A stretch of 64,000 bases of DNA from Streptomyces sp. CG4 (GTDB taxonomy: Bacteria; Actinomycetota; Actinomycetes; Streptomycetales; Streptomycetaceae). The DNA lies in the NCBI RefSeq assembly GCF_041080655.1, contig NZ_CP163525.1, positions 9,238,001 to 9,302,000 of the forward strand. The letters run 5' to 3'. The notes beneath the pieces are model-generated. The model was not told the origin of the DNA and made no database searches. It saw nothing but the letters and a program-made list of their open reading frames with translations. A program made the position numbers and the translations under genes. Positions 23,410 through 31,848 of the stretch are shown here, piece after piece; position 1 is the stretch's first letter, and every line of letters starts with the position of its first letter.

Positions 23410-24939
23410 TCAGAGGAAGCTCACGCCCTGGGCGAGGGCGAGTTCGCCGGAGTAGTTGATGGTGTTGGTGGCCGAGCGCATATAGGACTTCCAGGCGTCG
23501 GAGCCGGACTCCCGGCCGCCGCCGGTGTCCTTCTCGCCGCCGAAGGCGCCGCCGATCTCGGCTCCGGAGGTGCCGATGTTCACGTTGGCGATGCCGCAGT
23601 CGGAGCCGGCGGCGGACAGGAAGACCTCGGCCTCCTGCTGGTCGCGGGTGAAGATGCTGGACGACAGGCCCTGCGGGACGTCGTTGTGCACGGCGATCGC
23701 CTCGTCGAGGGTGTCGTAGGTGAGGACGTACAGGATCGGTGCGAAGGTCTCCTCCCTTACGACGTCGGTCTGTTCGCCGACGCGGACGAGGACCGGCTCG
23801 GTGTAGGCCGCGGCGGGCGCAGCCTCGGCGAGGCGCCGGTTTCCGCCGGCGAGGATCTTGCCGCCCTGGGCCTGGACGCGGGTGAGGGCGTGGCCCATGG
23901 CGTCGAGAGCCGTCGTGGAGATGAGCGGGCCGACGAGCGTCGTGTCGTCGAACGGGTTGCCGAGGGGCAGCTTGGTGTAGGCGCTGGTCAGCCGCTCGAT
24001 GAGGGGGTCGGCGATGTCGCGGTGGACGATGAGGCGGCGCAGTGTCGTACAGCGCTGGCCCGCGGTGCCGGCCGCGGCGAAGACGATGGCCGGGACGGCC
24101 AGGTCCAGGTCGGCGGAGGGGGCGACGATCGCGGCGTTGTTGCCGCCGAGTTCCAGCAGGCTGCGGCCGAAGCGGGCGGCGACGCGCGGGCCGACCTCAC
24201 GGCCCATACGGGTCGAGCCGGTGGCGCTGACGAGGGCGACGCGGGGGTCGTCGACCAGCTGCTCGCCGACCGCCCGGTCACCGAGCAGCAGCCGGTGCAC
24301 ATCACGCGGCGCGCCGACCTCCTCGGCGGCGCTGGCGAGCAGGTGGTCGCAGGCCAGGGAGATCAGCGGCGTGAACTCCGAGGGCTTCCAGATCACCGTG
24401 TCGCCACAGACCAGGGCGACCGCGGTGTTCCAGGACCACACGGCGGCGGGGAAGTTGAACGCGGAGATGACGCCGACCACGCCGAGCGGATGCCAGGTCT
24501 CCGCCAGCCGGTGGCCGGGGCGCTCGGAGGCGATCGTACGGCCGTACAACTGCCGGGACAGGCCGACCGCGAAGTCGCAGATGTCGATCATCTCCTGGAT
24601 CTCACCGAGCGCCTCGGAGCGGATCTTGCCTGCCTCGATGGTGACGAGATCGGCCAGGTCGCTCTTGTGCGCGCGCAGCAACTCGCCCAGGCGGCGCACG
24701 AGTTCACCGCGCCGCGGTGCCGGTGTGGTGCGCCAGGTGAGGAAGGCCGTGCGGGTGGCGGCGACGGCCTCCTCGGTCTCGGCGCCGGTGGCGGCCGCCA
24801 GCCCGAAGAGGTGCTCGCCGGTGAGCGGCGTACGGGCGTGGAAGTCGTCGCCCTGGGGCACGTCGACGCCGATGTTCCGGAGGGACGCACGGGCGCGGGT
24901 GCGCAGCTCGTCCGTGCTGGGCAGTGGGGTGCTGGTCAT
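23410..24939 (-). CDS. amaB: alpha-aminoadipic semialdehyde / piperideine-6-carboxylate dehydrogenase (ALDH7 class)
   Basis: 509 residues from ATG 24939, overlapping the hglS stop (ATGA). Seen: FNFPAAVWSWNTAVALVCGD, the Glu in SLLELGGNNAAI, the Cys in AGTAGQRCTTLRRL, and the ALDH7 C terminus GSDCGIANVNIGTSGAEIGGAFGGEKDTGGGRESGSDAWK. Known: the enzyme oxidises alpha-aminoadipic semialdehyde (in equilibrium with piperideine-6-carboxylate) to 2-aminoadipate with NAD, in lysine breakdown. Here it is the last gene of a three-gene operon with a FAD oxidase and HglS, which fits a lysine/pipecolate route. Confidence 0.9.
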   Translation of the reverse strand: MTSTPLPSTDELRTRARASLRNIGVDVPQGDDFHARTPLTGEHLFGLAAATGAETEEAVAATRTAFLTWRTTPAPRRGELVRRLGELLRAHKSDLADLVTIEAGKIRSEALGEIQEMIDICDFAVGLSRQLYGRTIASERPGHRLAETWHPLGVVGVISAFNFPAAVWSWNTAVALVCGDTVIWKPSEFTPLISLACDHLLASAAEEVGAPRDVHRLLLGDRAVGEQLVDDPRVALVSATGSTRMGREVGPRVAARFGRSLLELGGNNAAIVAPSADLDLAVPAIVFAAAGTAGQRCTTLRRLIVHRDIADPLIERLTSAYTKLPLGNPFDDTTLVGPLISTTALDAMGHALTRVQAQGGKILAGGNRRLAEAAPAAAYTEPVLVRVGEQTDVVREETFAPILYVLTYDTLDEAIAVHNDVPQGLSSSIFTRDQQEAEVFLSAAGSDCGIANVNIGTSGAEIGGAFGGEKDTGGGRESGSDAWKSYMRSATNTINYSGELALAQGVSFL

Positions 24940-26351
24940 GGCCGTCCTTGAAGGGGTGAGGGGGTGTCGGCGAGGTCGAGTGCGCGGGCGACCTCTTCGA
25001 GGGAGCGGTTCTGCTGCCGCTCGTAGAGGGTGAAGGGGTCCAGGACGTCGCGGCCGATGGCGCCGGAGAGCCAGGCGGCGTCGTACGCGGCGCCCTGCTG
25101 GGCGTTGTCGCGGGTGCCCGCGCCGCCGAGGTTGGACTGGAAGATGCCGGCGGCGGAGCGGGGCAGGAAGTCCTCGTAGACGATGGGCTCGGCGCGCACC
25201 CAGCCCTGCCGCACCAGTTCGCCGAGGCCGGCGGGCGGGCGGCTGCCGTCGCGCGGCCGGTCCGGGCCGAGCCGGTAGGAGAAGTAGGCCAGTCCCTCGG
25301 CGGCGAGTTCCTGTTCGCTGCCGGGCATGTGCCGCTCCCACACGGCGCGCGCGATGTCACCGCGGGACTCCGCGGCGTGCTGCGCGGCCTGCTCGTCCAC
25401 GCGGCCCAGCAGGTCGTCGTACAGGGCGCGGCCCTGGCGGGTCAGGGCGATGCCGCGGGCTTCGACCTCGCCGAAGCGGACCCGCAGGGCGCCGGTGACG
25501 ACATCGCCGTCCGGGGTGCGCAGCGCGCGGGGCTCGGCCAGGGCACGGAAGGAGGTCTGCCGCAGCAGGACATCGGGGCCCTTCCAGGCCGGCGGGCCCT
25601 GGATGGTGTCGATCATCTCGATGCCGCGCTCGGTCATCCGCCGGTACAGCTCGTCGATGTCCAGGACGCGGGGGGTGAGGTGGTTGATGTGCGTGCTGCG
25701 CACGCCGCCGATGTCCGCGGCCACGGCGGAGACCTGCTCCAGGGTCTCGTACCAGGCCTTGTCGACCGGCTCGGCGGACAGCTCGAAGGCCGCCACGGCG
25801 AGCCGCAGGAACCGCTCGGCCTCCTGCTCGGGCAGTTCCCGCTCGGCGGCGGCCCGGTCGGCCAGCGCGAGCAGCTCGGGCGGGAAGAGTTCGCGAGCTG
25901 CGAGGAAGGCCTCCAGGCGCGCACGCAGGCCGGCGTCGAAGAAACGGGGGTCGGCCGGGGTGAGCAGGGAGGTGAACACCCGGAAGGGGTTGCGTGCCAG
26001 TTCCTCGCCGTCGACCGGCCGGAAGGCGGTGGAGACGACGGGCACGGCGCTGGCGGCGGCCTCCCGCAGGTCGTAGAAGCCGACCGGGTGCATGCCGAGA
26101 GCACCGAAGACACGGGCGACCTGCCGCAGTTCGCGGGGTGTGCCGACGCGGACGGCCCCGTGCCGCTCGGCGGTCACCCGGCTGATGGACCCCAGGCGTT
26201 CGGCCTCGGCTCCCCGCGCGCGCAGCACGTCTTCGTTGACCTCGCGCGAGACGTCCACGAGCGTGGTGTAGGCGGGCACCTCCCGCCCGTACATCCGTGA
26301 CAGCCGCTCCGCGAAGGCGGCCCGCAGCCGCCACTGACTGATCATCGGCAT
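24936..26351 (-). CDS. hglS: 2-oxoadipate dioxygenase/decarboxylase (HglS, DUF1338/YdcJ family)
   Basis: 471 residues from ATG 26351 (MPMISQWRLRAAFAERLSRMYG). Conserved features: AERHGAVRVGT with the first His and the Arg that binds 2-oxoadipate, STHINHLTPRVLDID with the second His, LRQTSFRALAEPR, and FGEVEARGIALTRQGRALYD with the Glu ligand. Known: HglS converts 2-oxoadipate to D-2-hydroxyglutarate and CO2, the last unusual step of D-lysine catabolism in Pseudomonas. Its coupling to AmaB supports that role here. The 2-aminoadipate aminotransferase and the D-2-hydroxyglutarate dehydrogenase are not in the window. Confidence 0.9.
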   Translation of the reverse strand: MPMISQWRLRAAFAERLSRMYGREVPAYTTLVDVSREVNEDVLRARGAEAERLGSISRVTAERHGAVRVGTPRELRQVARVFGALGMHPVGFYDLREAAASAVPVVSTAFRPVDGEELARNPFRVFTSLLTPADPRFFDAGLRARLEAFLAARELFPPELLALADRAAAERELPEQEAERFLRLAVAAFELSAEPVDKAWYETLEQVSAVAADIGGVRSTHINHLTPRVLDIDELYRRMTERGIEMIDTIQGPPAWKGPDVLLRQTSFRALAEPRALRTPDGDVVTGALRVRFGEVEARGIALTRQGRALYDDLLGRVDEQAAQHAAESRGDIARAVWERHMPGSEQELAAEGLAYFSYRLGPDRPRDGSRPPAGLGELVRQGWVRAEPIVYEDFLPRSAAGIFQSNLGGAGTRDNAQQGAAYDAAWLSGAIGRDVLDPFTLYERQQNRSLEEVARALDLADTPSPLQGRP

Positions 26352-26395
26352 GGTTCGGCCTTTCGGTCGGGGCACACGGAGTGGGCCATCGGTGT

Positions 26396-27568
26396 TCACA
26401 CGACGTGGGCTTCGGGGCGGGCGCCGGCGCCGGGGCGGAACCGGTCGGCGCTGAGCGGGGAGATGTCGGTGAACGGCTCGCGCTCCAGGTACAGGTCGCG
26501 GACGACCTCGCCGACCGCGGGTGCCTGCAGGAAACCGTGACCGGAAAACCCGGCGGCGTAAAGGAAGTTGGGCAGCTTGGCGGAGCGGCCGATGAGCGCG
26601 TTGTGGTCCGGTGTGACCTCGTACAGGCCCGCCCAGCCGTCGCCGGTCCGCATGTCGGCCAGGGCCGGGGCGCGGTGACGGACGACGGCGCGGAACATGT
26701 CCAGCCACTCCGGCGTCCAGGTCGTGTCGAAGCCGTCCTCCTGGTCGGGGTCGGCCAGCCCGAACAGCAGGCCGTCGTCGCTGTTGTGGAAGTACGCGGT
26801 CGAGGAGAAGTCGATCGTGAACGGGATGCGCGGGGCGGGCGGCGTGAGCGGCACGGTGAAGGACAGCTGCCGTTTCACCGGCCGGATGGGCAGGTCGACG
26901 CCGGCCATGGCGCCGATCCGCGCCGACCATGCCCCGGCCGTGCAGATGACGGTGGGGCACGCGATACGGCCGTGGCTGGTGTGTACTGCGACGACCCGGT
27001 CTCCGGCCGTGTCGAGGCCCAGGACCGCGGTGTGGGTGGCGAGGGTGACGCCGGCCCGGGCCGCGGCCCGCGCATACCCCTGGACGACCAGGGCGGGGCG
27101 CGCGTGCCCGTCGGCGGGGGAGTACGCGGCGGCCACGAGTCCGTCCGTGCTGAGGTAGGGACACAGGCGCCGAGCCTCGTCGGGGCCGATCATGCGGCTC
27201 GGCACGTCGAGGCTGTTCTGGAGCTCGACCCCGGCTGCGAAGGCGTCCGCCTGCTGTGCGCTGTCGAGGAGGAAGAGGTAGCCGACGGTGTCGAGCCCGA
27301 TGCCGGCGCCGGGCCGGCGGGGGAAGTCACGATAGGCCCGAAGGCTGCGGCTGCCCAGCTCGATGTTGAGCGGATCGGAGAACTGGGCGCGGACACCGCC
27401 GATCGGCTTGCCCGAACTGCCGCAGCCCAGGTCGCCGCGCTCGACGACGACGATGTTCGTCACGCCGGCCTCGGCGAGATGGAACGCGGTGCTCGCACCC
27501 ATGACGCCACCACCGATGATCACGACATCGGCGGCGGCCGGAACGGTGCGGAAGGCGGAGGAGGACAA
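26396..27568 (-). CDS. FAD-dependent amine/amino-acid oxidoreductase (DAO family), probably the L-pipecolate/D-lysine pathway oxidase
   Basis: 390 residues from TTG 27568, chosen because GGAAGGGAG lies 7 nt upstream and the FAD motif DVVIIGGGVMGASTAFHLAEAG then starts near residue 14. Also seen: CGSSGKPIGGVRAQF, YSPADGHARP and the C-terminal GLYEVTPDHNALIG...AAGFSGHGFLQAPAVG of the sarcosine-oxidase beta/DAO fold. Known: AmaA oxidises L-pipecolate to piperideine-6-carboxylate, the substrate of AmaB. Inferred from operon position 44 bp upstream of hglS: the same step. A glycine/sarcosine or D-lysine oxidase is possible. Confidence 0.8.
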   Translation of the reverse strand: MSSSAFRTVPAAADVVIIGGGVMGASTAFHLAEAGVTNIVVVERGDLGCGSSGKPIGGVRAQFSDPLNIELGSRSLRAYRDFPRRPGAGIGLDTVGYLFLLDSAQQADAFAAGVELQNSLDVPSRMIGPDEARRLCPYLSTDGLVAAAYSPADGHARPALVVQGYARAAARAGVTLATHTAVLGLDTAGDRVVAVHTSHGRIACPTVICTAGAWSARIGAMAGVDLPIRPVKRQLSFTVPLTPPAPRIPFTIDFSSTAYFHNSDDGLLFGLADPDQEDGFDTTWTPEWLDMFRAVVRHRAPALADMRTGDGWAGLYEVTPDHNALIGRSAKLPNFLYAAGFSGHGFLQAPAVGEVVRDLYLEREPFTDISPLSADRFRPGAGARPEAHVV

Positions 27569-27688
27569 CGGGCCACTCCCTTCCGGAGGCCACCCCGCCG
27601 GTCGGGGGCCGTGTCCGCGGGCGGCGGGGCTGTCAGTGACAGAGTGATGCCGATCAGCCGTCTCCGCGTCATCGTGCAGCAAGCCGAC

Positions 27689-27706
27689 CGTTGACGTCCA
27701 TCAACG
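27689..27706. promoter_or_regulatory. LysR-type dyad operator
   Basis: CGTTGA-N6-TCAACG is a perfect 6-bp inverted repeat, with an extra CGTTGA half at 27715-27720. It lies between the divergent LysR and FAD-oxidase genes. TAGGGT (27726-27731) ends 6 nt before the LysR ATG, a leaderless configuration. Confidence 0.65.
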
Positions 27707-27737
27707 ATTCATGCCGTTGACCTTTTAGGGTCCCTAT

Positions 27738-28682
27738 ATGGACTGGACGAGTGCGCAGCTGCGCTCACTGGTGGAACTGACCAGGCGCGGCACCATCACC
27801 GCGGTCGCGGAGGCCCTGGGATACACGCCCGGCGGCGTCTCGCAGCAGATCGCCGCGCTGGAGAAGGCCACCGGGATGCACCTGCTGAGACGGGTGGGAC
27901 GGCGCGTGGAACTCACCGACGCCGGGGCCACCCTGGCTGTGCACGCCGAGCGCATCCTCACGACGGAGGCCGAGGCCGTCGAGGCGCTGGAGCGCACACG
28001 GAACGAGATATCCGGAACGCTGCGGGTGGGGCTCTTCGCCACGGCCGCCGCCGAGATCCTGCCGCCGGCCCTGCGCCGGGTGCGCGAGCGGCATCCCGGC
28101 GTGACCGTGCGCAGCCGGGACATGGACGTGGACGAGGTGTACGACGCGGTCGCAGGCGGCGCCGTGGACCTGGCCCTGGGCCTGGACTACCCGGACGTGC
28201 CGATCCCACGCGATCCGTCCCTGCGGGTGACCGAGTTGTCCAGGGAACGCTTCTCGCTCGCGGTCCCTGCGGGAGCCGTGCCCGGCCGGAAGAAGGTCTC
28301 GCTCGCCGACGCGGGCGGACTGGACTGGATCCTGCCGTCGGCCGGCAGCTATTACGGCCGTGCCGTGCTCACCGCCTGCCGACGGGCCGGTTTCGAGCCG
28401 CAGGTGCTGCACGAGGTGACGGACACGGCCGCCACCCTGGCCCTGGTGGAGGCCGGTGTCGGGGTCAGCGTGGTGACCGATCTGATGCTCCGGCTGCGCC
28501 CGTCCTGCCTCGACGTCCTGGAGCTGCGGGAGACGATGGAGCGTCACATCGTCGTCGTCTGCCGCTCCTTCGCCGAACACCGGCCGACGGTGGCGGCGCT
28601 GATCGATGTCCTGGCCCGCACAGCCCGCGCAGATCAGTCACCGTCGGGTACGGCGGCCAGGCCGTCGAAGAGGCCGATGTAG
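27738..28682 (+). CDS. LysR-family regulator of the lysine/pipecolate operon
   Basis: 314 residues from ATG 27738. The N-terminal wHTH is SAQLRSLVELTRRGTITAVAEALGYTPGGVSQQIAALEKATGMHLLRRVGRRVELTDAG (residues 5-63). The effector domain follows (about 90-300). Known: LysR proteins usually activate the divergent operon on ligand binding. The divergent operon here is FAD oxidase-hglS-amaB, so a lysine-degradation intermediate is the likely inducer. Its 3' end overlaps a small antisense remnant (28634-28768). Confidence 0.9.
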   Translation: MDWTSAQLRSLVELTRRGTITAVAEALGYTPGGVSQQIAALEKATGMHLLRRVGRRVELTDAGATLAVHAERILTTEAEAVEALERTRNEISGTLRVGLFATAAAEILPPALRRVRERHPGVTVRSRDMDVDEVYDAVAGGAVDLALGLDYPDVPIPRDPSLRVTELSRERFSLAVPAGAVPGRKKVSLADAGGLDWILPSAGSYYGRAVLTACRRAGFEPQVLHEVTDTAATLALVEAGVGVSVVTDLMLRLRPSCLDVLELRETMERHIVVVCRSFAEHRPTVAALIDVLARTARADQSPSGTAARPSKRPM

Positions 28683-28768
28683 GCGGTGCCGTCCGGCCCC
28701 GGGGTGACCGGCGCCCAGTCGTTGTTGTAGCCGATGCCGATGCCAGGGGGGCCGGTGTGTTCGGGCTC
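28634..28768 (-). pseudogene. C-terminal remnant of an unidentified exported repeat protein
   Basis: A 40-codon open frame ending at 28634 reads PPGIGIGYNNDWAPVTPGP, then DGTAYIGLFDGLAAVPDGD, and stops. The pattern resembles the last blade of a beta-propeller or FG-GAP-type protein. It has no start codon or upstream continuation and overlaps the end of the LysR gene. Chance coding is possible. Confidence 0.25.
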
Positions 28769-28769
28769 C

Positions 28770-29363
28770 CTAGGCCGTAGTCCGGGCGAGAGCCGCCAGG
28801 GTTTCGAAGTCCCAGGTGAGTGCGCCTGAACGGAGGTCGGAGGTGACCGCGTCGAGCCAGTCGAGCTCTGCGGTCAGTACGGCGCGGCGGTACTCGTCCT
28901 CCAGCATGGTGACCCGTGGCAAGGCGAGTTGGCGGGCTCCCTCGGCGGCGGCCTCCAACTCGGCCAGCCGGGCGCGTACTTGTCCGGCGCGGGCGGACAG
29001 ATCGGCCGCCACCTCCTGCGGCAGCAGCATCATGGTGAAGGAGAGCGCGGCGGGGAATTCCGGGTACTCCGCCCGTGGCGCGACCAGCATCTCCCGCAGC
29101 CACTCGCGCGTTGCCGTACGGCCCGTGTCGGTCACCTCGTAGACCGTGCGCTCCGGGTACTGCTGATCCCGGCTGGTCTCGCGTACGGCGATCAGCCCCG
29201 CCTCGAGCAGCCGGTCGATGGTCCGGTACAGGCTCGCCCGCTGACTGACGTTGACGACCTGGTCCTTCCCCCACTGCTTGATCAGCCGCTGGATGCCGTA
29301 CGGGTGCAGCGGCTGCAGGTGCAGCAGCGAGAGAACGGTGAGGCCGAGAGGGGAGCTGCGCAT
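28770..29363 (-). CDS. PadR-family regulator
   Basis: 197 residues from ATG 29363. The N-terminal winged HTH (LGLTVLSLLHLQPLHPYGIQRLIKQWGKDQVVNVSQRASLYRTIDRLLEAGLI) has the PadR HPYxI signature. A C-terminal helical dimerisation domain follows, with PQEVAADLSARAGQVRARLAELE. TAGGCT (29370-29375) ends 6 nt before the ATG (leaderless). It is divergent from the two-gene unit at 29437, with three 15-bp-spaced repeats between them. Confidence 0.9.
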   Translation of the reverse strand: MRSSPLGLTVLSLLHLQPLHPYGIQRLIKQWGKDQVVNVSQRASLYRTIDRLLEAGLIAVRETSRDQQYPERTVYEVTDTGRTATREWLREMLVAPRAEYPEFPAALSFTMMLLPQEVAADLSARAGQVRARLAELEAAAEGARQLALPRVTMLEDEYRRAVLTAELDWLDAVTSDLRSGALTWDFETLAALARTTA

Positions 29364-29394
29364 GCCCAGAGCCTACCGGAACCACTCTCAGGAG

Positions 29395-29430
29395 AACTAG
29401 TTGACTGGAGACTAGTTTCACTGCAACTAT
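29395..29430. promoter_or_regulatory. PadR operator repeats and sigma70-like promoter
   Basis: AACTAGTT (29395), GACTAGTT (29410) and AACTAT (29425) recur every 15 bp. The last doubles as a -10 element 18 bp after TTGACT (29401-29406) and 6 nt before the GTG at 29437, so PadR binding would directly mask the promoter of the two-gene unit. Confidence 0.6.
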
Positions 29431-29436
29431 CTCGGC

Positions 29437-29907
29437 GTGACGACAACGACTCCGCTCGAGTCCGCCGAGCGCATCCACGCGGACCACGCCAACGTGAAGC
29501 ACCTGGGTCACTGGACCGAGGCCACCGGGTTCGACGTACGCGCCCGCCGCGCCGGCGTCGTCCTGGACCTCCGCTCCCCCCGGATCGGCTGGGACGAACC
29601 GGTCACCGTGCGACTGTCTCTCGTCTCCGCCGCGGTCACCCTGCTGCTGCCCGAAGGCGTCGCCGTGGACGGCTGGGACCTCGCCTTCGTCCGCCGTGGG
29701 CGGGTGAAGGACGCCCAGCCCGGTACCGGTCCGGCGCTGCTGCGACTGCTCGGAGCGGTCACCGACGGCGAGATCCGGGTCCGGCGCGCCGGCTCCGCCC
29801 AGCTCACCGCCATGTGCTCCCGCGCCTACCTGGACGACCTGCGCCGCGCCCACCGCGAGGGCGGCCTGCCCGTCATCGACGACCCCACCCGTGAGAGGAC
29901 CCACTGA
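29437..29907 (+). CDS. hypothetical protein co-transcribed with a flavin monooxygenase
   Basis: 156 residues from GTG 29437 (predicted leaderless). It has no signal peptide and no membrane helix. The middle is beta-rich (VVLDLRSPRIGWDEPVTVRLSLVSAAVTLLLPEGVAVDG) and resembles LiaF/DUF1707-type cell-wall-active domains only loosely. Ends PVIDDPTRERTH; the monooxygenase start follows after 1 bp. I cannot assign a function. Position suggests a partner in drug or phenol modification under PadR control. Confidence 0.7.
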   Translation: MTTTTPLESAERIHADHANVKHLGHWTEATGFDVRARRAGVVLDLRSPRIGWDEPVTVRLSLVSAAVTLLLPEGVAVDGWDLAFVRRGRVKDAQPGTGPALLRLLGAVTDGEIRVRRAGSAQLTAMCSRAYLDDLRRAHREGGLPVIDDPTRERTH

Positions 29908-29908
29908 C

Positions 29909-31075
29909 ATGTCCCGCACCCGCACCGCCCTCGTCGTGGGCGGTGGCATCGCCGGCCCCGTCGCAGCCCTCGCGCTGCGCCGGGCCGGGATCGAGGCCAC
30001 CGTGCACGAGTCCTATGCGACGACCGCCGACGGCGTCGGCGGCGGCCTCGGCATCGCACCCAACGGCCGTGCCGCACTCGGCCTGGTCGGACTCGACCGG
30101 GTCGGCGCCCCGATGAACGCCATCGTGCTGCAGAACCACAAGGGCAGGACCATCACCGAGATCCGCCAGCCCATGCAGTTCAGCTGGCGCACCGATCTGT
30201 ACCGACGGCTCTACGACCTGACTCTCAGCCAGGGCGTCGAAGTGCACCACGGCCATCAGCTGGTCGACGTACGCGAGAGCGACACCGGCATCCGGGCCGT
30301 CTTCGCCGACGGCACCACCAGCGCAGAGGCCGACGTGCTGATCGGCGCCGACGGCCTGCGCTCCACCGTACGCAGGCTGATCGACCCTCAGGCGCCCCAG
30401 CCGCGCTACTCGGGACTGCTGGGCTTCGGCGCCGAGGTCCACGGCGCCGGACTGCCGCCGACCGGCGACCGTATGTACATGGCCTTCGGCCGCCGGGCGT
30501 TCTTCGGCTACCAGTCGTTCGACGACGGCACCGGCGTCTGGTTCGCCAACCTCCCCCATCCCTACCTGACCTGGCAGCAGGTGCGGCAGACCTCGAACGA
30601 GGAGTGGCTGCACCGGCTGGGCGAGACCTTCGCCGGGGACAGCGTCCCCGCCCTGGAACTGCTGCGGCGCACCTCGCCCGACGCGCTGATCACCGCCGGT
30701 CCCATGGAGGATCTCCCGCACGTCCCGCACTGGCACCGCGGCCGCATGGTGCTGGTCGGCGACTCCGCCCACGCCACCTCGCCCAGCTCCGGCCAGGGCG
30801 TCTCGCTGGCCGCGGAGAGCGCCGTCGAACTGGCCCGCGCGCTGCGGGACCTGCCGTATCCCCAGGCGTTCGCGGCCTACGAGGGCGTTCGCCGCGCCCG
30901 CGTCGAGCGAGTGATCGCCCTGGGCGCCCGCAGCAACAGCGGCAAGGCTGCCGGGCCGGTGGGCCGGCTGGTCCGGGACGCTCTCCTGCCGCTGTTCGCC
31001 CGCCTCTCCACGCCCGAGAAGATGGCCTGGCAGTACGACCACCGGATCCGCTGGGAGGACCCCCTCGCCGCATGA
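29909..31075 (+). CDS. FAD-dependent aromatic monooxygenase (PHBH family)
   Basis: 388 residues from ATG 29909. The three family motifs are present: Rossmann VVGGGIAGPVAALALRRAG at the N terminus, the DG motif IGADGLRSTVRR (about residue 152) and the second FAD motif VGDSAHATSPSSGQGVSLAAESAVELA (about 285). Known: such single-component enzymes hydroxylate phenols or modify tetracycline- and rifamycin-like drugs with NAD(P)H. With PadR (a phenolic or drug sensor family) divergent, inducible detoxification or tailoring is likely. No biosynthetic cluster surrounds it. Confidence 0.9.
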   Translation: MSRTRTALVVGGGIAGPVAALALRRAGIEATVHESYATTADGVGGGLGIAPNGRAALGLVGLDRVGAPMNAIVLQNHKGRTITEIRQPMQFSWRTDLYRRLYDLTLSQGVEVHHGHQLVDVRESDTGIRAVFADGTTSAEADVLIGADGLRSTVRRLIDPQAPQPRYSGLLGFGAEVHGAGLPPTGDRMYMAFGRRAFFGYQSFDDGTGVWFANLPHPYLTWQQVRQTSNEEWLHRLGETFAGDSVPALELLRRTSPDALITAGPMEDLPHVPHWHRGRMVLVGDSAHATSPSSGQGVSLAAESAVELARALRDLPYPQAFAAYEGVRRARVERVIALGARSNSGKAAGPVGRLVRDALLPLFARLSTPEKMAWQYDHRIRWEDPLAA

Positions 31076-31176
31076 CGACGCGTTGACGCATCACTTGACG
31101 GCGTTGTGTCCGCGACCGTGCCGCGGGGACGGACGATTGACTGCGGCCGGGGGCAACCCGTTGCGGAGGAAGCGGC

Positions 31177-31776
31177 CTAGGTCACGGCATCGGTGATGAC
31201 CGTGGTGACGACCCTTTCGACCTCGTCGGCCGCCGGTGGCGTACCTTCCCGGCCGGCGAACAGGAGATGGGCGGCCCCGATCAGCGTGGGTGCGAGCGCG
31301 TCGATGTCGGCGTCGGCTGCGAAGCGACCCCGCTCGCGCTCGGCTTCGAGGTAGGAGCGGATCATGTCGGTGGCCTCCCTCAGCACCGGAATACCGGCGC
31401 CGGTGACCTCGCGCAGCCTCGTGCGTACGGCGTCGCGGGAGATGACCAGGCCGACGATGTGCAGGGCGATCGATGCGAAGAGGTCGGTCAGCGCGCGGGT
31501 CACGTTGGCGACGACGGTGCCGGTGCCGGCGGACTCGCACAGCGCGGCGGCCTGAGCCTCGACCCGGCCGATGCCGTCCAGGACGAACTGGACGAGGAAG
31601 TCGTCGAAGTCCGCGAAGTGCCGGTGCAACAGGCCTTTGGCGACGCCCGCCTCGGTGGTGACCGCCCGGCTGGTCAGCGCGTTCGCCCCGTCCCGGAGCA
31701 GCACGCGTTCCGCGGCGGCGAACAGTTGCGCACGGGCGTCGCGCAGAGCGATCCCTGTCGGCACCGCACACCTCAC
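31177..31776 (-). CDS. TetR-family repressor
   Basis: 199 residues from GTG 31776. HTH region: DARAQLFAAAERVLLRDGANALTSRAVTTEAGVAKGLLHRHFADFDDFLVQFV. The C-terminal ligand domain is helical and Ala-rich. It is divergent from the methyltransferase at 31837, with two strong palindromes between the starts, so it most likely represses that gene and itself. Confidence 0.85.
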   Translation of the reverse strand: MRCAVPTGIALRDARAQLFAAAERVLLRDGANALTSRAVTTEAGVAKGLLHRHFADFDDFLVQFVLDGIGRVEAQAAALCESAGTGTVVANVTRALTDLFASIALHIVGLVISRDAVRTRLREVTGAGIPVLREATDMIRSYLEAERERGRFAADADIDALAPTLIGAAHLLFAGREGTPPAADEVERVVTTVITDAVT

Positions 31777-31800
31777 TTCTCACGAAAACGCGCCCGTCCG

Positions 31801-31848
31801 TTGTCGAGTGGGCACGTGCCCACTTAGAGTGGGCGCATGCCCACTCTA
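31801..31848. promoter_or_regulatory. paired TetR palindromes on a leaderless promoter
   Basis: TTGTCG (31801-31806) and TAGAGT (31825-31830) are spaced 18 bp apart. The perfect palindrome AGTGGGCACGTGCCCACT (31807-31824) exactly fills the spacer. A second dyad with 10-bp arms (TAGAGTGGGC / GCCCACTCTA, 31825-31848) covers the -10 and the methyltransferase ATG at 31837. Confidence 0.75.

Noticed and set aside
23359..24951. 530-codon plus-strand open frame
   Set aside because: Antisense of the aldehyde dehydrogenase, which has complete catalytic motifs; codon-bias artefact.
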